Origin: Oasisia sp. SBJ-2009
Lineage: Eukaryota; Annelida; Polychaeta; Sabellida; Siboglinidae
Direction: 5' to 3'
Length of the DNA stretch: 64,000 nt
Assembly: GCA_964017155.1 (NCBI GenBank)
Contig: OZ024857.1
Span: 18,526,935 to 18,590,934 of the forward strand
This document shows, piece by piece, positions 37,256 through 49,399 of the stretch; position 1 is the first letter of the stretch; each line of letters begins with the position of its first letter. Made by a program: the position numbers and the translations under genes. The notes below the pieces were generated by a model that made no database searches, was not told the DNA's origin, and saw only the letters and a list, made by a program, of their open reading frames with translations.

Positions 37256-38074
37256 ATGTCCAATCAAACATATTGCACCACTTGACCAACAAATCCCCTA
37301 AAATTAAATGAATTTTTTTTGTTGCACAAAGATGTCTTTTCAGCAGCTCAAGTCTTGGTCCCCAGTGGCAATCTGCACAGTTGCCCCATGGCATGTAGGA
37401 AATGTGCTACGTGATCTACATGGTATGTTAGTCATAAGGTTAACCTGAAAAGAACTAATAAAAATAGCATCGAATGTCAGGAACAGTCACAGACTCCGAG
37501 GCACTGAATTCAATATTCTTGTGAAGCACAAACAATTTATTAAAGGTCTCTATTACTAAAACACCCGTCTTATCATCCCAAATCTTTAGGGGGCAGACAT
37601 GGTCTATGGCATTTACTCTGTGTTTGGCCATATTGAATTTAATCGGCAAAGAAACTTCAAACAAAATTCCAAAAATGCCACACAAAGAGACAGAAAGAAG
37701 ACGCTCCCTCCCACACACCTTATGTTTCCTTTACTAGTGCAGTAAGTGCATCACTGGCACAGTCAACAATGGTTCTACAGAATCACTGATGACGGAGGCA
37801 GCTGTTTCACGGGTTCAAATACATCGTCTCAGATGAATTATTCTTTACATGACGTGCTACTAGAGTAAATCTACCATGGACAGTATCAACTTCTTCTAGA
37901 CCAAAGTTTAAGCATGGCCAAATGTAAAAGTTTTCAGACTCCAGTTAGTTGAGTATCGAGCATCTGTTAAACTTACTTGTATATGTCATGGAACTCACAT
38001 TATTGTATGAACTGTTTTACGCACCATGTTTCTTTTTCTCTGCTTCTATAATACATATATAATATGTACACATA

Positions 38075-38094
38075 TGTATACATATATATATTTA

Positions 38095-38150
<56 letters not shown>
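38075..38150. repeat. (TA)n microsatellite
   Basis: A run of TA dinucleotides with a TTTATATTTA interruption at its left end. Confidence 0.96.
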
Positions 38151-38151
<1 letters not shown>

Positions 38152-39163
38152 CATACAAAACTACACACTCCTGGCAACTTACGTATACATTTCCGGTTGT
38201 TTCCTACAGCTTTTACAGGAGTAAATTTACCCAAATGTCACAACATGAACATTTGGATTTATTTATCACCGTCTCGACCACAAATTAGAGCAATGTTACC
38301 TGGAGAAAATAGATCACTTGAGAGGGTTTCCCCAAGATTTTCCTGCAGGGAAATCCCACAAAAGCTACACCTTTAAAGGTTAATGGTGATTTATTACCGT
38401 GGCTCTACGCCTGCTGTTCTTTTGTGGCACCAAAGGCAGACGGAAACATTTTATGTTTCAAGTGAAAAACACACAAAAACAAATGTCACTGCAGATAAAA
38501 CGCAATGGACGCATTAAAAATGGGTCACACCTGTAGTTGAAAAGTGAATACTTAGCACATACATCTTCAAGCAGGCATAAAAACATTATGTTCCTCTCAA
38601 CATGAATGCAGACGTCTCTTTGAATTACTCAGCTGTAAAGCAATTATTGCAACAGTTGCATATAACTTCACTTTCGCCCATTGAAATATTGTACCCAGGT
38701 CTTATTTTTTTATAAACAGCATCAACGTACAATGAACAAAACTGCCTAGGCTACAAAAACAGCTCTGAGAGAGGGAGGGTTCATAGCACACATAATAAAG
38801 TCATGTAATTCTAAGCAGAACATTTGTGATTTTGGTGTCATACACAACATATTTTGAGTTGGGCAATACCTCAGTTAGGCAATAGGAACATGAGTTATGT
38901 TTAAAACAGGTTTTCTTGTTTTCTTGCAGACTGGCAACAAGTGGGCATGTCAAATATGGAAGGATCCCCCAGTGCCTTTACAAGTGCCTGTCAACAGTGT
39001 TGTTCTTTTGAGAAGCATTCCATCACATTGATTTTTAACAAGTATGACAAATCCCAATAACTACATTGCATGCAATACTAACATGGCAACAAATCATTAT
39101 TTGCTGTTCAACTGAATGAAACAACAAATAACCTGTTCTGTCCTCACATTTCCTAAATTTTGA

Positions 39164-39374
39164 TCAGGAAAACCGTGAGAAATATCTGTTCCCATATTTG
39201 TTTGCTTCACAACAAAACCTGTAACCCAAATGGTGTTTGTCGCTGGCGGAACAGAACCACTGATCTCTGTCATTGTTATGACAGGACTCTACGCAGACAG
39301 TACCTCTACTACTATCTGTGACGTGAAACCTGTAGTTACACCTTGTACAACACAACAGATTTGTCATCCCCTGA
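39164..39374 (-). pseudogene. Possible Cys-rich exon or exon relic, function unknown
   Basis: A minus-strand frame of about 66 residues, rich in Cys, Trp and Tyr (NLLCCTRCNYRF, GTVCVESCHNN, DQWFCSAS, GYRFCCEANKYG), follows a reasonable acceptor (GCTGTCATTCAG). I see no clear donor or partner exon. The spacing resembles small extracellular Cys-rich domains, but no family was recognised. It could be chance. Confidence 0.2.
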
Positions 39375-40554
39375 ATGACAGCTAATTACAGTCTTTCTTA
39401 CCTTGTTTTGGTGCCACATGATAGACTAGAACCAGACATTCGTTTGACATTGTCAGGTCGTAGTCTCACAGGTAATCATGAATGGGCAAAGTCTTACATA
39501 CTTTTGTTTTAAGCACTGCAAGACAGACCAAAATACTATACATAGTCGTGTACAGTTTCTCACTGACATTGCGGTAGTTCTATTTCAGGCAACACATGTG
39601 TAACTGGTTTAATTGTTTATCAAATGAATGCAGTTAGTTGTGAATCCAATACCACAATGATTGTCTGTATTTGGACATTTAAAAGTAATTAAATTCTCAC
39701 ATTTCTGAAGAAAAAACAATACACTGTACATAGAAATATTTATTTTGATGTGTGAGTTACTACACACTGCATGCATTTGGACACACATTTTTTATTTATG
39801 TGGCCCACAAAATGGCAAAAATGGTAATGTAGTCGTATATTTTGCAATTCTAACAATGCCAACTACAGACATGTTTTAGTATTTAACATACATTGATAAT
39901 GGAACTGCCCCATTTTAATGTTGTTGACATGATAGGAAAATAAACGTTTTATGGAAAAATACAACATGTGACGTTATATCAAACTGTTGTTTCGGTGTCA
40001 AACATCTACGTTGTTAGATGGGACATGACTTCTTATTGCCAAACATTGTATCCAGTCTGGACCCATGAAGGACACTTCACTGATGAGTAGTACGCCACCA
40101 TAACATTGCAACCATATACACAGTAGCACACACTAACAGTGGGCTTTCATCAGAGCATATACGGTATAGTAAATTGTATCGTATTTGTAACTACTACGCT
40201 GACAAACAAAAAAACAATATTGTTCACTTTAGGTACATTTAGACAATTCCCTCTCCATGATGATAACAATCAAACCATCTGCATGGTTATGTCTGTCAGA
40301 GTAATTGAGATGGACGACAACTGTCAAATTACAAATACTTAAAAACTGTAACTTAAGCTTATTGTCTGGCCTAGGTAACAAAAGTAGTTGTTACAGTCAT
40401 GCCTCAGTGAAAAAGCTTACAGTCATCAAGTGCAGGACGAAATGTGAACTGACTGAGTGGCCTAATTTACTTATTTTGTACCAGTGTGAATGTCTTTAAA
40501 AAAAATACTGAATGGTAATTAAGTTTGTATATATAAAAAAAACATTGTATAGGT

Positions 40555-41255
<701 letters not shown>

Positions 41256-41734
41256 TATATGTATAACACTGTTTAATCCTACCTCAATTCAGTTGTTGTT
41301 CCTCAACAGAGTTTACAGAACTGGACACTCAGAAGACAAGTTATACAATTGACACTGCACATACCCTAGTATATGATGTGGGCTCTCCCCCACTTCATGT
41401 CAGCAACAGTCTGACATACATAGTGTTAATTCTCTGGTGAACTTATGATTCATTGTTCCATGCATAGCTACACAACATAATAGCAAACATAAGATACACT
41501 GTATGTTGAAAAGTAGCACGTGTCAATATGCAGTAGCTAGGAGTGGCCCGGCAGATAAACAGGCTATTTATGTTTTATTCTTAGGTCAGTGAGTCCTGAA
41601 AGTCACTCGGTGACACTATTACACTTGTTTATAGCACCTGTGCCAGGCACCAACTGCCCAATACTGGGCACTATACTATTACATTATACTTATACTATAG
41701 TACTATATGTAATAGATACTGTTCTATACTAGCA

Positions 41735-42060
41735 GGGATTGAAATTCGTCAAATTGTTTACTTGTCACGAGGTCAAGTATAAAACTCATTTCATTTGTCT
41801 GTACAACAATTCACTTGTCCCACTACTACATTTCAAAACTTACTTATGTGTAAGTAAATAAGAATATTTACAGTTGAATACTGTGTGCAAATAGCCGTCA
41901 AAGGCAATCCATGTCATTGTCAGACATTGTAGGTTTAGCTGAGAAAAACTGCTGCTCTGCAGTCTAACTAAGTTGTCTCATGGACAACAAGTTAGTAGTA
42001 ACAATTTCACTTGTCCTGTGGCAAATCCAATTGTTGCAGGCAAGCAGACAAGCTGAATGT
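41735..42060. mobile_element. Possible decayed hAT-like fragment
   Basis: Starts CAGGGATTGAAATTCGTC, a sequence that resembles hAT-type termini, and has repeated TCACTTGTCC motifs inside (41810 and 42005). I do not find a convincing matching right end or target duplication. Confidence 0.25.
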
Positions 42061-43879
42061 GGAATGCTGACTAGATAGTAGATATATATCCTCATTGTAT
42101 AAACAATAACAATCAGTCTTGTCTTGATAATCAACAAACAAAAACTATCCTTCAGTCAGTGAAGCTTACTTTACTTATTTGATAAATAATGTCTTTCTAG
42201 TTTAAGAAACGTCTTTCACTATTAACAATGCACTCAACTAAACAGCATTTATACAAAATTCTGGCCTGTAGTGGGTGGGCGTTTACATGAGCTTCGCTTT
42301 TATGCGGGAGTTTACGGTACATATAATTCATGAACACAGTTTGTTGACTACATAAAACAATTTCATTGGTTTAAATGTTGACATTATGTTATACATGTCT
42401 TGATCTATGATCAAGATTACCCTGTGATATCTTAATAACAGGTTGCCCTGTTCCGGTGATTGAAAGTGATCTCTGGGACATGGATCACGTGATTATTTCC
42501 TTTCAATTGTTAATCTGGAATCTGCAGGCGTGTGTATTGTTTGTGAACGACTCAAACAAGATCAATTTGACAGATTACACAAAACCTCTAGAGGGGCATT
42601 TCTAAAAGGGGAAATTTACAGTCCAACGTCCTACCGACCTAACCTTGCCTATCCACCATAGCTCCGTGGTGTATCAATCAATCTGATGACAACTAAATTT
42701 GTTTATTGACTTTGAGATCGATCAATCCTTTTGTATCGATTGATGCATCTCTAAACTTGGTTTCTAAGGATTTCGGCACAATAGAAGTTATCTAATTATT
42801 ATTGTTGTTAGTAGTAGTAGTACCAATGTTACGTTCAATGAAAGTCTTTACAGGTAAAGGTACATCTTGACTTCCATATGCAATTTAAGATTTAATCTAA
42901 TCATTCATTATATAAATTCCGCTATTATTATTTGTTCTATAATCAACAAAATCACGTCTATGGTTTATTAAGTACCACTTTCAAAGCGGGCAATTCTAGT
43001 GAAATCAGTCTGATAAATTGAGACACACCTCCATTGCTTGCCCAATAAACACTATGTACAACTTTGTGGTGTATTTTGGTTGCTAATTGTTTGCTAATCC
43101 TGGGTGGTATGATTTTATTGTACAGTTGTAACTTGTATAGAAATGTTTTATCTCACACCATTTTGGTAGAAGTGTCACATCACGTTACAAACTGTAGCAC
43201 CGTAACTTAGTACTTTTATATATTATAATTTTTTATTATAATTGAAGGATTCTAAGATTAAATGAGGTAAATGTTTTGAGATAAACTAAAATATCATGAT
43301 GATTGGATGGAATCGCTGAATTTTTTTTAAGTCAGCTGTATGTTTGCCTAAAACAGGGAGTGCAATGGTTATTTCACCTCATCATAAATTCAACCTACCA
43401 ATTGGAAATAGTGCATGGAGCTCTCCTGTTTGTGAAGGCCAGAAATAGGAGTACTTCCTGCCTGCACAGTTGAGCACACCCCAATTAATGAACAGGGGTC
43501 AGAGCACAGTTAGACTTCCTCGTCTAACCGATACGAATGTAGTACCTTAATAATTGTGTCACTTGAGATTTAGACAAAAAAATGTATGTGAACTGAGTAC
43601 AGTAGGACAGGCATACTAGTAGGTTCAGTGCTATGATGTATCTGCAGTGCAATGACGCATGTTAGGCAGAGTGTAGTTGGCGTAGTGATTTTTAGCCATT
43701 TTTTCTTAGATGACCCTGCGGATGCAGAAAAGCGGGCTCAGTTTGGTGAATTTTGAGGGGCAGTACACATGCATGCATTTTACGAGAGCATGAGATATGT
43801 TTTTTGATGAAATCTAATCAGCATATTAGTGACATGACTGCAGTGACTGTTAAAATTTAAAAAAAATTCTCCGGTCCAG

Positions 43880-43990
43880 TTTCCTTATAATTTGACAAAA
43901 CGTTAACATGGCCGCCAATGGGAAAATCAACAGTGCTCTGTGCACAACAGCGACACAGTTCACAGACCAGGAAGTTATTCTAATCAGTTA
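43880..43990. repeat. Copy of dispersed repeat family D
   Basis: ACAAAACGTTAACATGGCCG then CCAATGGGAAAATCAAC matches the reverse complement of 29846-29888. A further block, CACAGACCAGGAAGTT, matches the reverse complement of 46838-46855. Confidence 0.45.
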
Positions 43991-44169
43991 TTTACTAATA
44001 ATATAATGCAGGCAGTGAGCCTGCTTACAATACAATACGCCTGTGCCAAATCTCCTGGGCATATCATATCGATCTAGTGGTACCTACAAATATATGGGCA
44101 CTGCATGGTGGTCTAAATAAGCTAAACATTTAATAAATGTACACACATATATATAAATGCTTAGTCATA

Positions 44170-45475
44170 TGACTTGTATTGCCATATACTCTATGCTAAA
44201 AGTTCAAATGAACCCTCAGTTACACCCTGCATTAAGTTCAGAGTTGTCTAAATGTTCAAATTTCAAATATAAAATGGTTCACTTCAAATGCATGCTAGTC
44301 AGCATAGCTTGACTGTTCGTTGACACAATCCCTACTTTCATTCAATCAGGCTTGCTTAAATGTTAAAAAAATGCCAAGATACTTCATTTGGACTATATAG
44401 TGAGTTTGTAATTTTGAATGAACTGTGTTTTGGTGAATCATAGTCACAACTTAATTTCTTCAAAACAATCACCTAACTCAACTTGCACTTACAGATTATT
44501 AATAGTTGTGACGATACAGATTAATCAAAACTACAGAAGCAGCTGTGAATGGCCTGCTAAAGACAGAATACCAATTACCTAGCCTTCAGTGTGTGGCAGT
44601 GGGGCAATCTCCAATACACAATTAGCCATGGTTCCTGGCAGGCCCCCTACTCTCTGTGGTTGGAGGGAGTCTCAAATACACAATCACTGTCTCCAACCTG
44701 CCCAGGCCATAGATGTGTGGTCCAGGCAGACACAGGCAAAATATGGACATGATATTTTTGGGAGGCCCTGGGGTGACCTTAGAAACATTCAATCAAATAA
44801 AGATTTCTTTTCTACTATCTATATGTAGCCTAAGATGCAAAATTAGAGAAAAACGTACACGTTGTACAAGACTTTTGAAAAAAAATACTTGGATTTTAAG
44901 AATGATCTACTGGTAGTCAAATAAAAAATTACCATGCATAGTGGCAGTGCACTAGGATACATCTATATGTCAAATTATAAAAATAGATCCTCAATGGTTT
45001 CTGAGATGTGGGAGCTAATCGCGCATGGCAGACGGCTGACACAAAGTGATGTCATAAGTCATTGGACCTTTGGCTCAAATGGTGGACCGCTCAAAGGACT
45101 ACAAATCTCCAATTACACCCTATTTTCAGTCTACTCTAAATATTCAAATAAATCCTCAATGTGTTCCTGCATTCAAACACATCACGTATATAAATGATGA
45201 AATAACTGCTTGGGACTCTTCTTCACTCTGCATTCAGTTCACTCTACTTCAACTGTCCAGAAAGTCTCATTCATCCCTCCCCTCAACATTCAGTCTAACT
45301 TAATTGTGAAATAAATGCTAAGTCACTCTCACAATGACCTTGAGCCCAGTGGCCTTTACATTCAGTCAAAAATTTTAAATAACCAATAACGTGCATCCAT
45401 GATTCAGTTCAGCCTAACCCAAACGTTCAAACAAATGCTCAGTTGCTCAGTCACTGGACCCTGTATTCTGTCTAG
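44170..45475. repeat. Old, strongly diverged tandem repeat
   Basis: A motif of the type ATTCAGTCTAACCTAAATGT then TCAAATAAATGCTCAGT recurs at irregular spacing (near 44200, 44240, 44340, 45130, 45285, 45355 and 45410). It looks like a decayed minisatellite; exact period and edges are unclear. Confidence 0.4.
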
Positions 45476-45849
45476 CGGGGAGTAGCCTATATATCATGCC
45501 ACTGGTTCACTATAATAGCAGGCAGGGGGAATCTGTTTATGAAATAACATACATGTTTATACTGGCAGATGGGATATTTGCACAATGTTGGAAGTCCATT
45601 CAATATGTGACTAAATGCCCTTCACCTACAAAAATAATACTGAAATGGGCAGAAACCTCCAGTTTCCTGGTGGGTATGTTCTGATAGGTCTGCCTGAAAC
45701 TGACAAAGCGTTGGATCACTACTGATTTTCAGTGAATTCTGATAAATTACTGTTTGTTCTTCTTCCTATTATATGACCACAATCATTGATTATTCAGTTG
45801 TAGATTTTTTTTAGAATGAGTACTCCACTCAATGAGTATAGACAGGTGT

Positions 45850-46080
45850 TTTTTATTTCCAATCAACTAGGAACTTTCACACCTCTGACAGAGACACCAG
45901 ATAGAAGGGACCAACAACTCCTCCAAAAGACATGGGCACACTAAGGTAGACGAAAGTGCCCAGGGGCCAGGTTTCAACATGATGGCCAATCCAGTACTGA
46001 ACCACCCAGCAGCACCAGTATTTGAATCTGGTACAACAGTGCAGTACTCTAACTGTTCAACTGCCGTGACCCAACTGGCA
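45850..46080 (-). mobile_element. Decayed family A SINE
   Basis: On the minus strand a head with AGTTAGAGTACTGC and a B-box-like AGATTCAAATACT is followed by TCTTTTGGAGGAGTTG, GGTCCCTTCTATCTGGTG and TCAGAGG. The body matches the SINE at 2688-2975. Confidence 0.6.
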
Positions 46081-46681
46081 AATAAGCTAGCTCATCAATA
46101 CCTCAAACCAACTGTTGAACTTAAATAAAAAAAACTTATGACACGGTACAGAAAAGAATATTTTGATCCAGAAATAAAATTAGCTATGAAATGATAGAAA
46201 CACACTAAGTAAGAGTACTAATTTAAAGCGAAGAACTTTGCTTATTTCTTCAGTGTTAAATTAAAACCTTTTCTTTGTTTATTTCTTGCAAAGTTCTGTT
46301 AAATTTATGATATTTCACAAACTGTGAAATCCCTCAAATTAACATTTCAATATTACACATAATAAAAGTATTAAATAAATATTTCTGCATCATTATTTCA
46401 AGTTCTGTCTATGTAATTTAACAGGAATCAAGCCCGATATAAATTGTTTTTAGACATTCAGTACGTTTTGTACAAACAATTGACAATGTTCAGGTGATGT
46501 TATGAAACATTTGTGACTTATACTTACTTTATGCACGTAAATGATCAAATGTATGCAGCTTAATTAAAACTACAGAACCAGCTGTGACATAAAATGTTTT
46601 TAGTCTACTTACCAATGATCACTATTTTGCCAACCCCAATGATTTGCGTTAGCAGTTAACACTGCAAGCAGCTTGCATACA

Positions 46682-47446
46682 TTTACTATAACACTAGCTA
46701 AGCCAGCATTGTAGGTCACTGAAACAAATGACTTTATATTTTTTACAACTTTGGCTAATATTGAGCTACTAAAACGATCACTGGCTAAAATGGTGACAGA
46801 GTCTGCACACAGTGAACACGAAGAAAGGTCTAAACAACTTCCTGGTCCGTGACATAGTTTGCTTCAAGTAGTGTAGTATGCCTGGGCGTGTGCTACTTCA
46901 CACTCGAGTTAAACTGTATATAAAGTTGGTGTTAAGCTAAGTCAATTAGTAAACAATTGTCAGACCCACACCCACCTCAAAGGGTGTAATTACATGCATG
47001 CCACAAGTCCATGCAGGGTAAGAAAATGTCCACACCTACCCAGTAGTTAATTTTATCAATATAAAGATTTTGGCGAGGTCTGGTCGTATACTGTTCAATC
47101 TTTGGTGTTGCTTTCTATTAATTAGCACGTATTTTATCTGAAAACAATTTTTTTTTTCAAAGATATGTCATTATATGATCCTGATATTGATTGGAATATT
47201 ACAATTTTTGCTGCGACTGAACAAAACTGTAAGCCTTAGTTAATGGAACTGGTACTGCCACTATGCACCATAATAACTATGCTATAAAACAGGCAGGATA
47301 ACAAAATAATATTATATGAAACCACTTATAAAATAAAAAAAGTATGTAACAACACGAATGTTGATTAATAATTATTGTATGAATTCATTTTTAAGGTAAG
47401 CTATTGCGATACCCCACAATGCTGGCTTATCTAGTGTTATAGTAAA
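46682..47446. repeat. Inverted repeat pair, 34-nt arms, 765 bp overall
   Basis: The left arm TTTACTATAACACTAGCTAA (to 46715) is the reverse complement of the right arm at 47413-47446 with two mismatches. There is no ORF between them. It could be a MITE or an incidental inverted pair. Confidence 0.5.
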
Positions 47447-48129
47447 TAATTATCTAAATTATGAAAACAAGATTGACTGGAATCAGGTAACTACCCGACA
47501 TCTGTAGTATGGTGAAACCTCTTTTATGGTCATCTCAGTAAAGCAGTCACTTTGTAATTAAGGTCACCTAGGATACTTTAAAATAATTTCCACTGCCAGC
47601 AAAGTACGGGATACTAACATGTTAATACAGTCATTTTGTTATTGACGTCACTTCTTTCCAGTTCAAAAGGTGACCTTAACTTAATTTTCAATTGATTGAG
47701 ATTCTACCGTAGCGTAAATGTACTCAACATAATGACATGTAAACATTTACGTTAACAATTTATTCTGTTGAATTTTGTGTACCTTTACACTGATTGTTAA
47801 CCTATAAATTTAAAACAATAATTTACCAGTTCCACTTACCCAATTTTAATGATGACATCATTATTATGAATCATAAACCCTGTCCTGTATACAACCCCAT
47901 CATATACAAAATTAATGTTAGATATGTTACTATAACTAAGTTAAACTCAGTCTAGACTTAGACGAAACATACCAGTTTCACACAACTTAGAAGTCTAGGC
48001 TATACGTATGATACTAATTGTATTATTTCGATTTCAAACACGTCATTCATAAATCGATTCATTCAACCGGTAATGCAACCATTTGATTTGTGTAACAACC
48101 CTACCTACCTCGTAACCCTACGCTTGTTT

Positions 48130-48690
48130 AAGTGGGCTTTCCCACGATGATTATAATTATCTGGCAGCTCGGTACCAGAACCTGTTTGCTAAAATGTGTA
48201 CGTTTTAGAACATACACAAGCGAGAATACCAATGTGAATCAGAACTGTGACGCCACGTCTACCTGCGACCATAACCACTGAGTCCATGTTGTGAGCCTAC
48301 ACGAGCCATGACTGAGACAGAGTCTGCTACGCGCCTACAACTAGAACGATACAATGTTCACGGCACATGCGCCGCGTCGTTCCACAACAACCTGACTGAG
48401 CTAGTATCTTGGCGACACGTGGATACGCCGTCGGTTGTACGAATTACAACATTTCAAACGCTGAGAAACGTTAAAGTTACACTAAAATACACGTTCGTCG
48501 TAGTACCTACCTGTGTCCGCAGCCATTGAAATCTTCCGCGTTCGACTTCCCGGTCGAAGGCGGTCAAAGGCAAGGGGATGTCCCGTGGATAAACAGCCTA
48601 TCAACTATCAGCAAGAATCATTCGCCACCAGCGGTAGTACCGTACCGTACAATGTCAATAGACGCCCGGGCGTATTACACGGTTGAGTAG
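48130..48690 (-). promoter_or_regulatory. CpG-richer segment, possible promoter on the minus strand
   Basis: CG dinucleotides are clearly denser here (for example GCGCCGCGTCG and GTTCGTCG) than in the AT-rich flanks. The segment surrounds a possible minus-strand first exon (48511-48526). The promoter role is inferred. Confidence 0.3.
48511..48526 (-). CDS. Possible first coding exon (MAADT) with strong donor
   Basis: On the minus strand ATGGCTGCGGACACAG is followed at once by GTAGGT, a good 5' splice site. No partner exon was found downstream on the minus strand (48.5 to 24 kb). It could belong to an unrecognised gene or to a distant 5' exon of the TRAF6-like gene, or be chance. The ATG context is weak. 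Confidence 0.25.
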
Positions 48691-48980
48691 TTTTCTTCAA
48701 CGGGCCTTTGGTTGTTTTATCTGCTGATACATCTCTGGATTGTTTTGTTTTATGTATGATGTATATTCTAACGTGCACTGATACTTTGTTAGCATAACAA
48801 TGTATGCACACCACGGCTCAAATGTTTTTTTCTCAAATTACGCAGTTCACGCTATCGTGTTAATCTTCGCAAAACCGACACCAAGTGTGAGTAGCAGAAT
48901 ATCATAATAATGAGTAACAATACTAAATGCATGCAATACGTGCGTAATATATATATGATGTATACGGTATATATATATAT

Positions 48981-49100
<120 letters not shown>

Positions 49101-49105
49101 TATAT

Positions 49106-49260
49106 GACGCGGTGGCCGAGTGGTTAGAACGGTCGGACTCTCGACTAGAGGGACCGGGGTTCGAATCCCGGTGTCGGCAGGTCGGTGGTTCCATACTGAT
49201 ACAGCCAACGTGTCGACATTTGGGCAATTTCGTTCACCCTATATTGCCAGCCCCTTCCAA
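49106..49260 (+). mobile_element. tRNA-like SINE head with perfect A and B boxes
   Basis: The A box TGGCCGAGTGG and B box GGTTCGAATCC (49158-49168) are perfect. The head resembles class II (Leu/Ser) tRNA at its 5' end but lacks a long variable arm, and the acceptor strands pair poorly, so it is not a functional tRNA gene. It is followed by TTTGGGCAATTTCGTTCACC, the same central segment as the SINE at 2688, and then the LINE. Confidence 0.7.
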
Positions 49261-49399
49261 ACCGTACTGGTCAACAAAAGGTAGGCCAACAAACCGACGG
49301 CCCCCAGTCCCCAGTGGCACCGAAAGGGTCCGTGGCCACGGAGGCGACTCTGGTCAACTGGGACTAGGTACAGGGACGCTAATAATCTCTGGGTCAAAA

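Noticed and set aside
37455..37718. 87-codon minus-strand ORF as a gene
   Set aside because: Ordinary composition, but no family recognised, no splice context and no neighbouring exon.
48308..48529. 73-codon + strand ORF in the CpG-richer segment
   Set aside because: Likely open by chance in CG-rich DNA; the opposite strand has the better exon signal.
49106..49181. Functional tRNA-Leu or tRNA-Ser gene
   Set aside because: Box A and B are perfect, but there is no long variable arm, the acceptor stem pairs poorly and the sequence continues into a SINE body.
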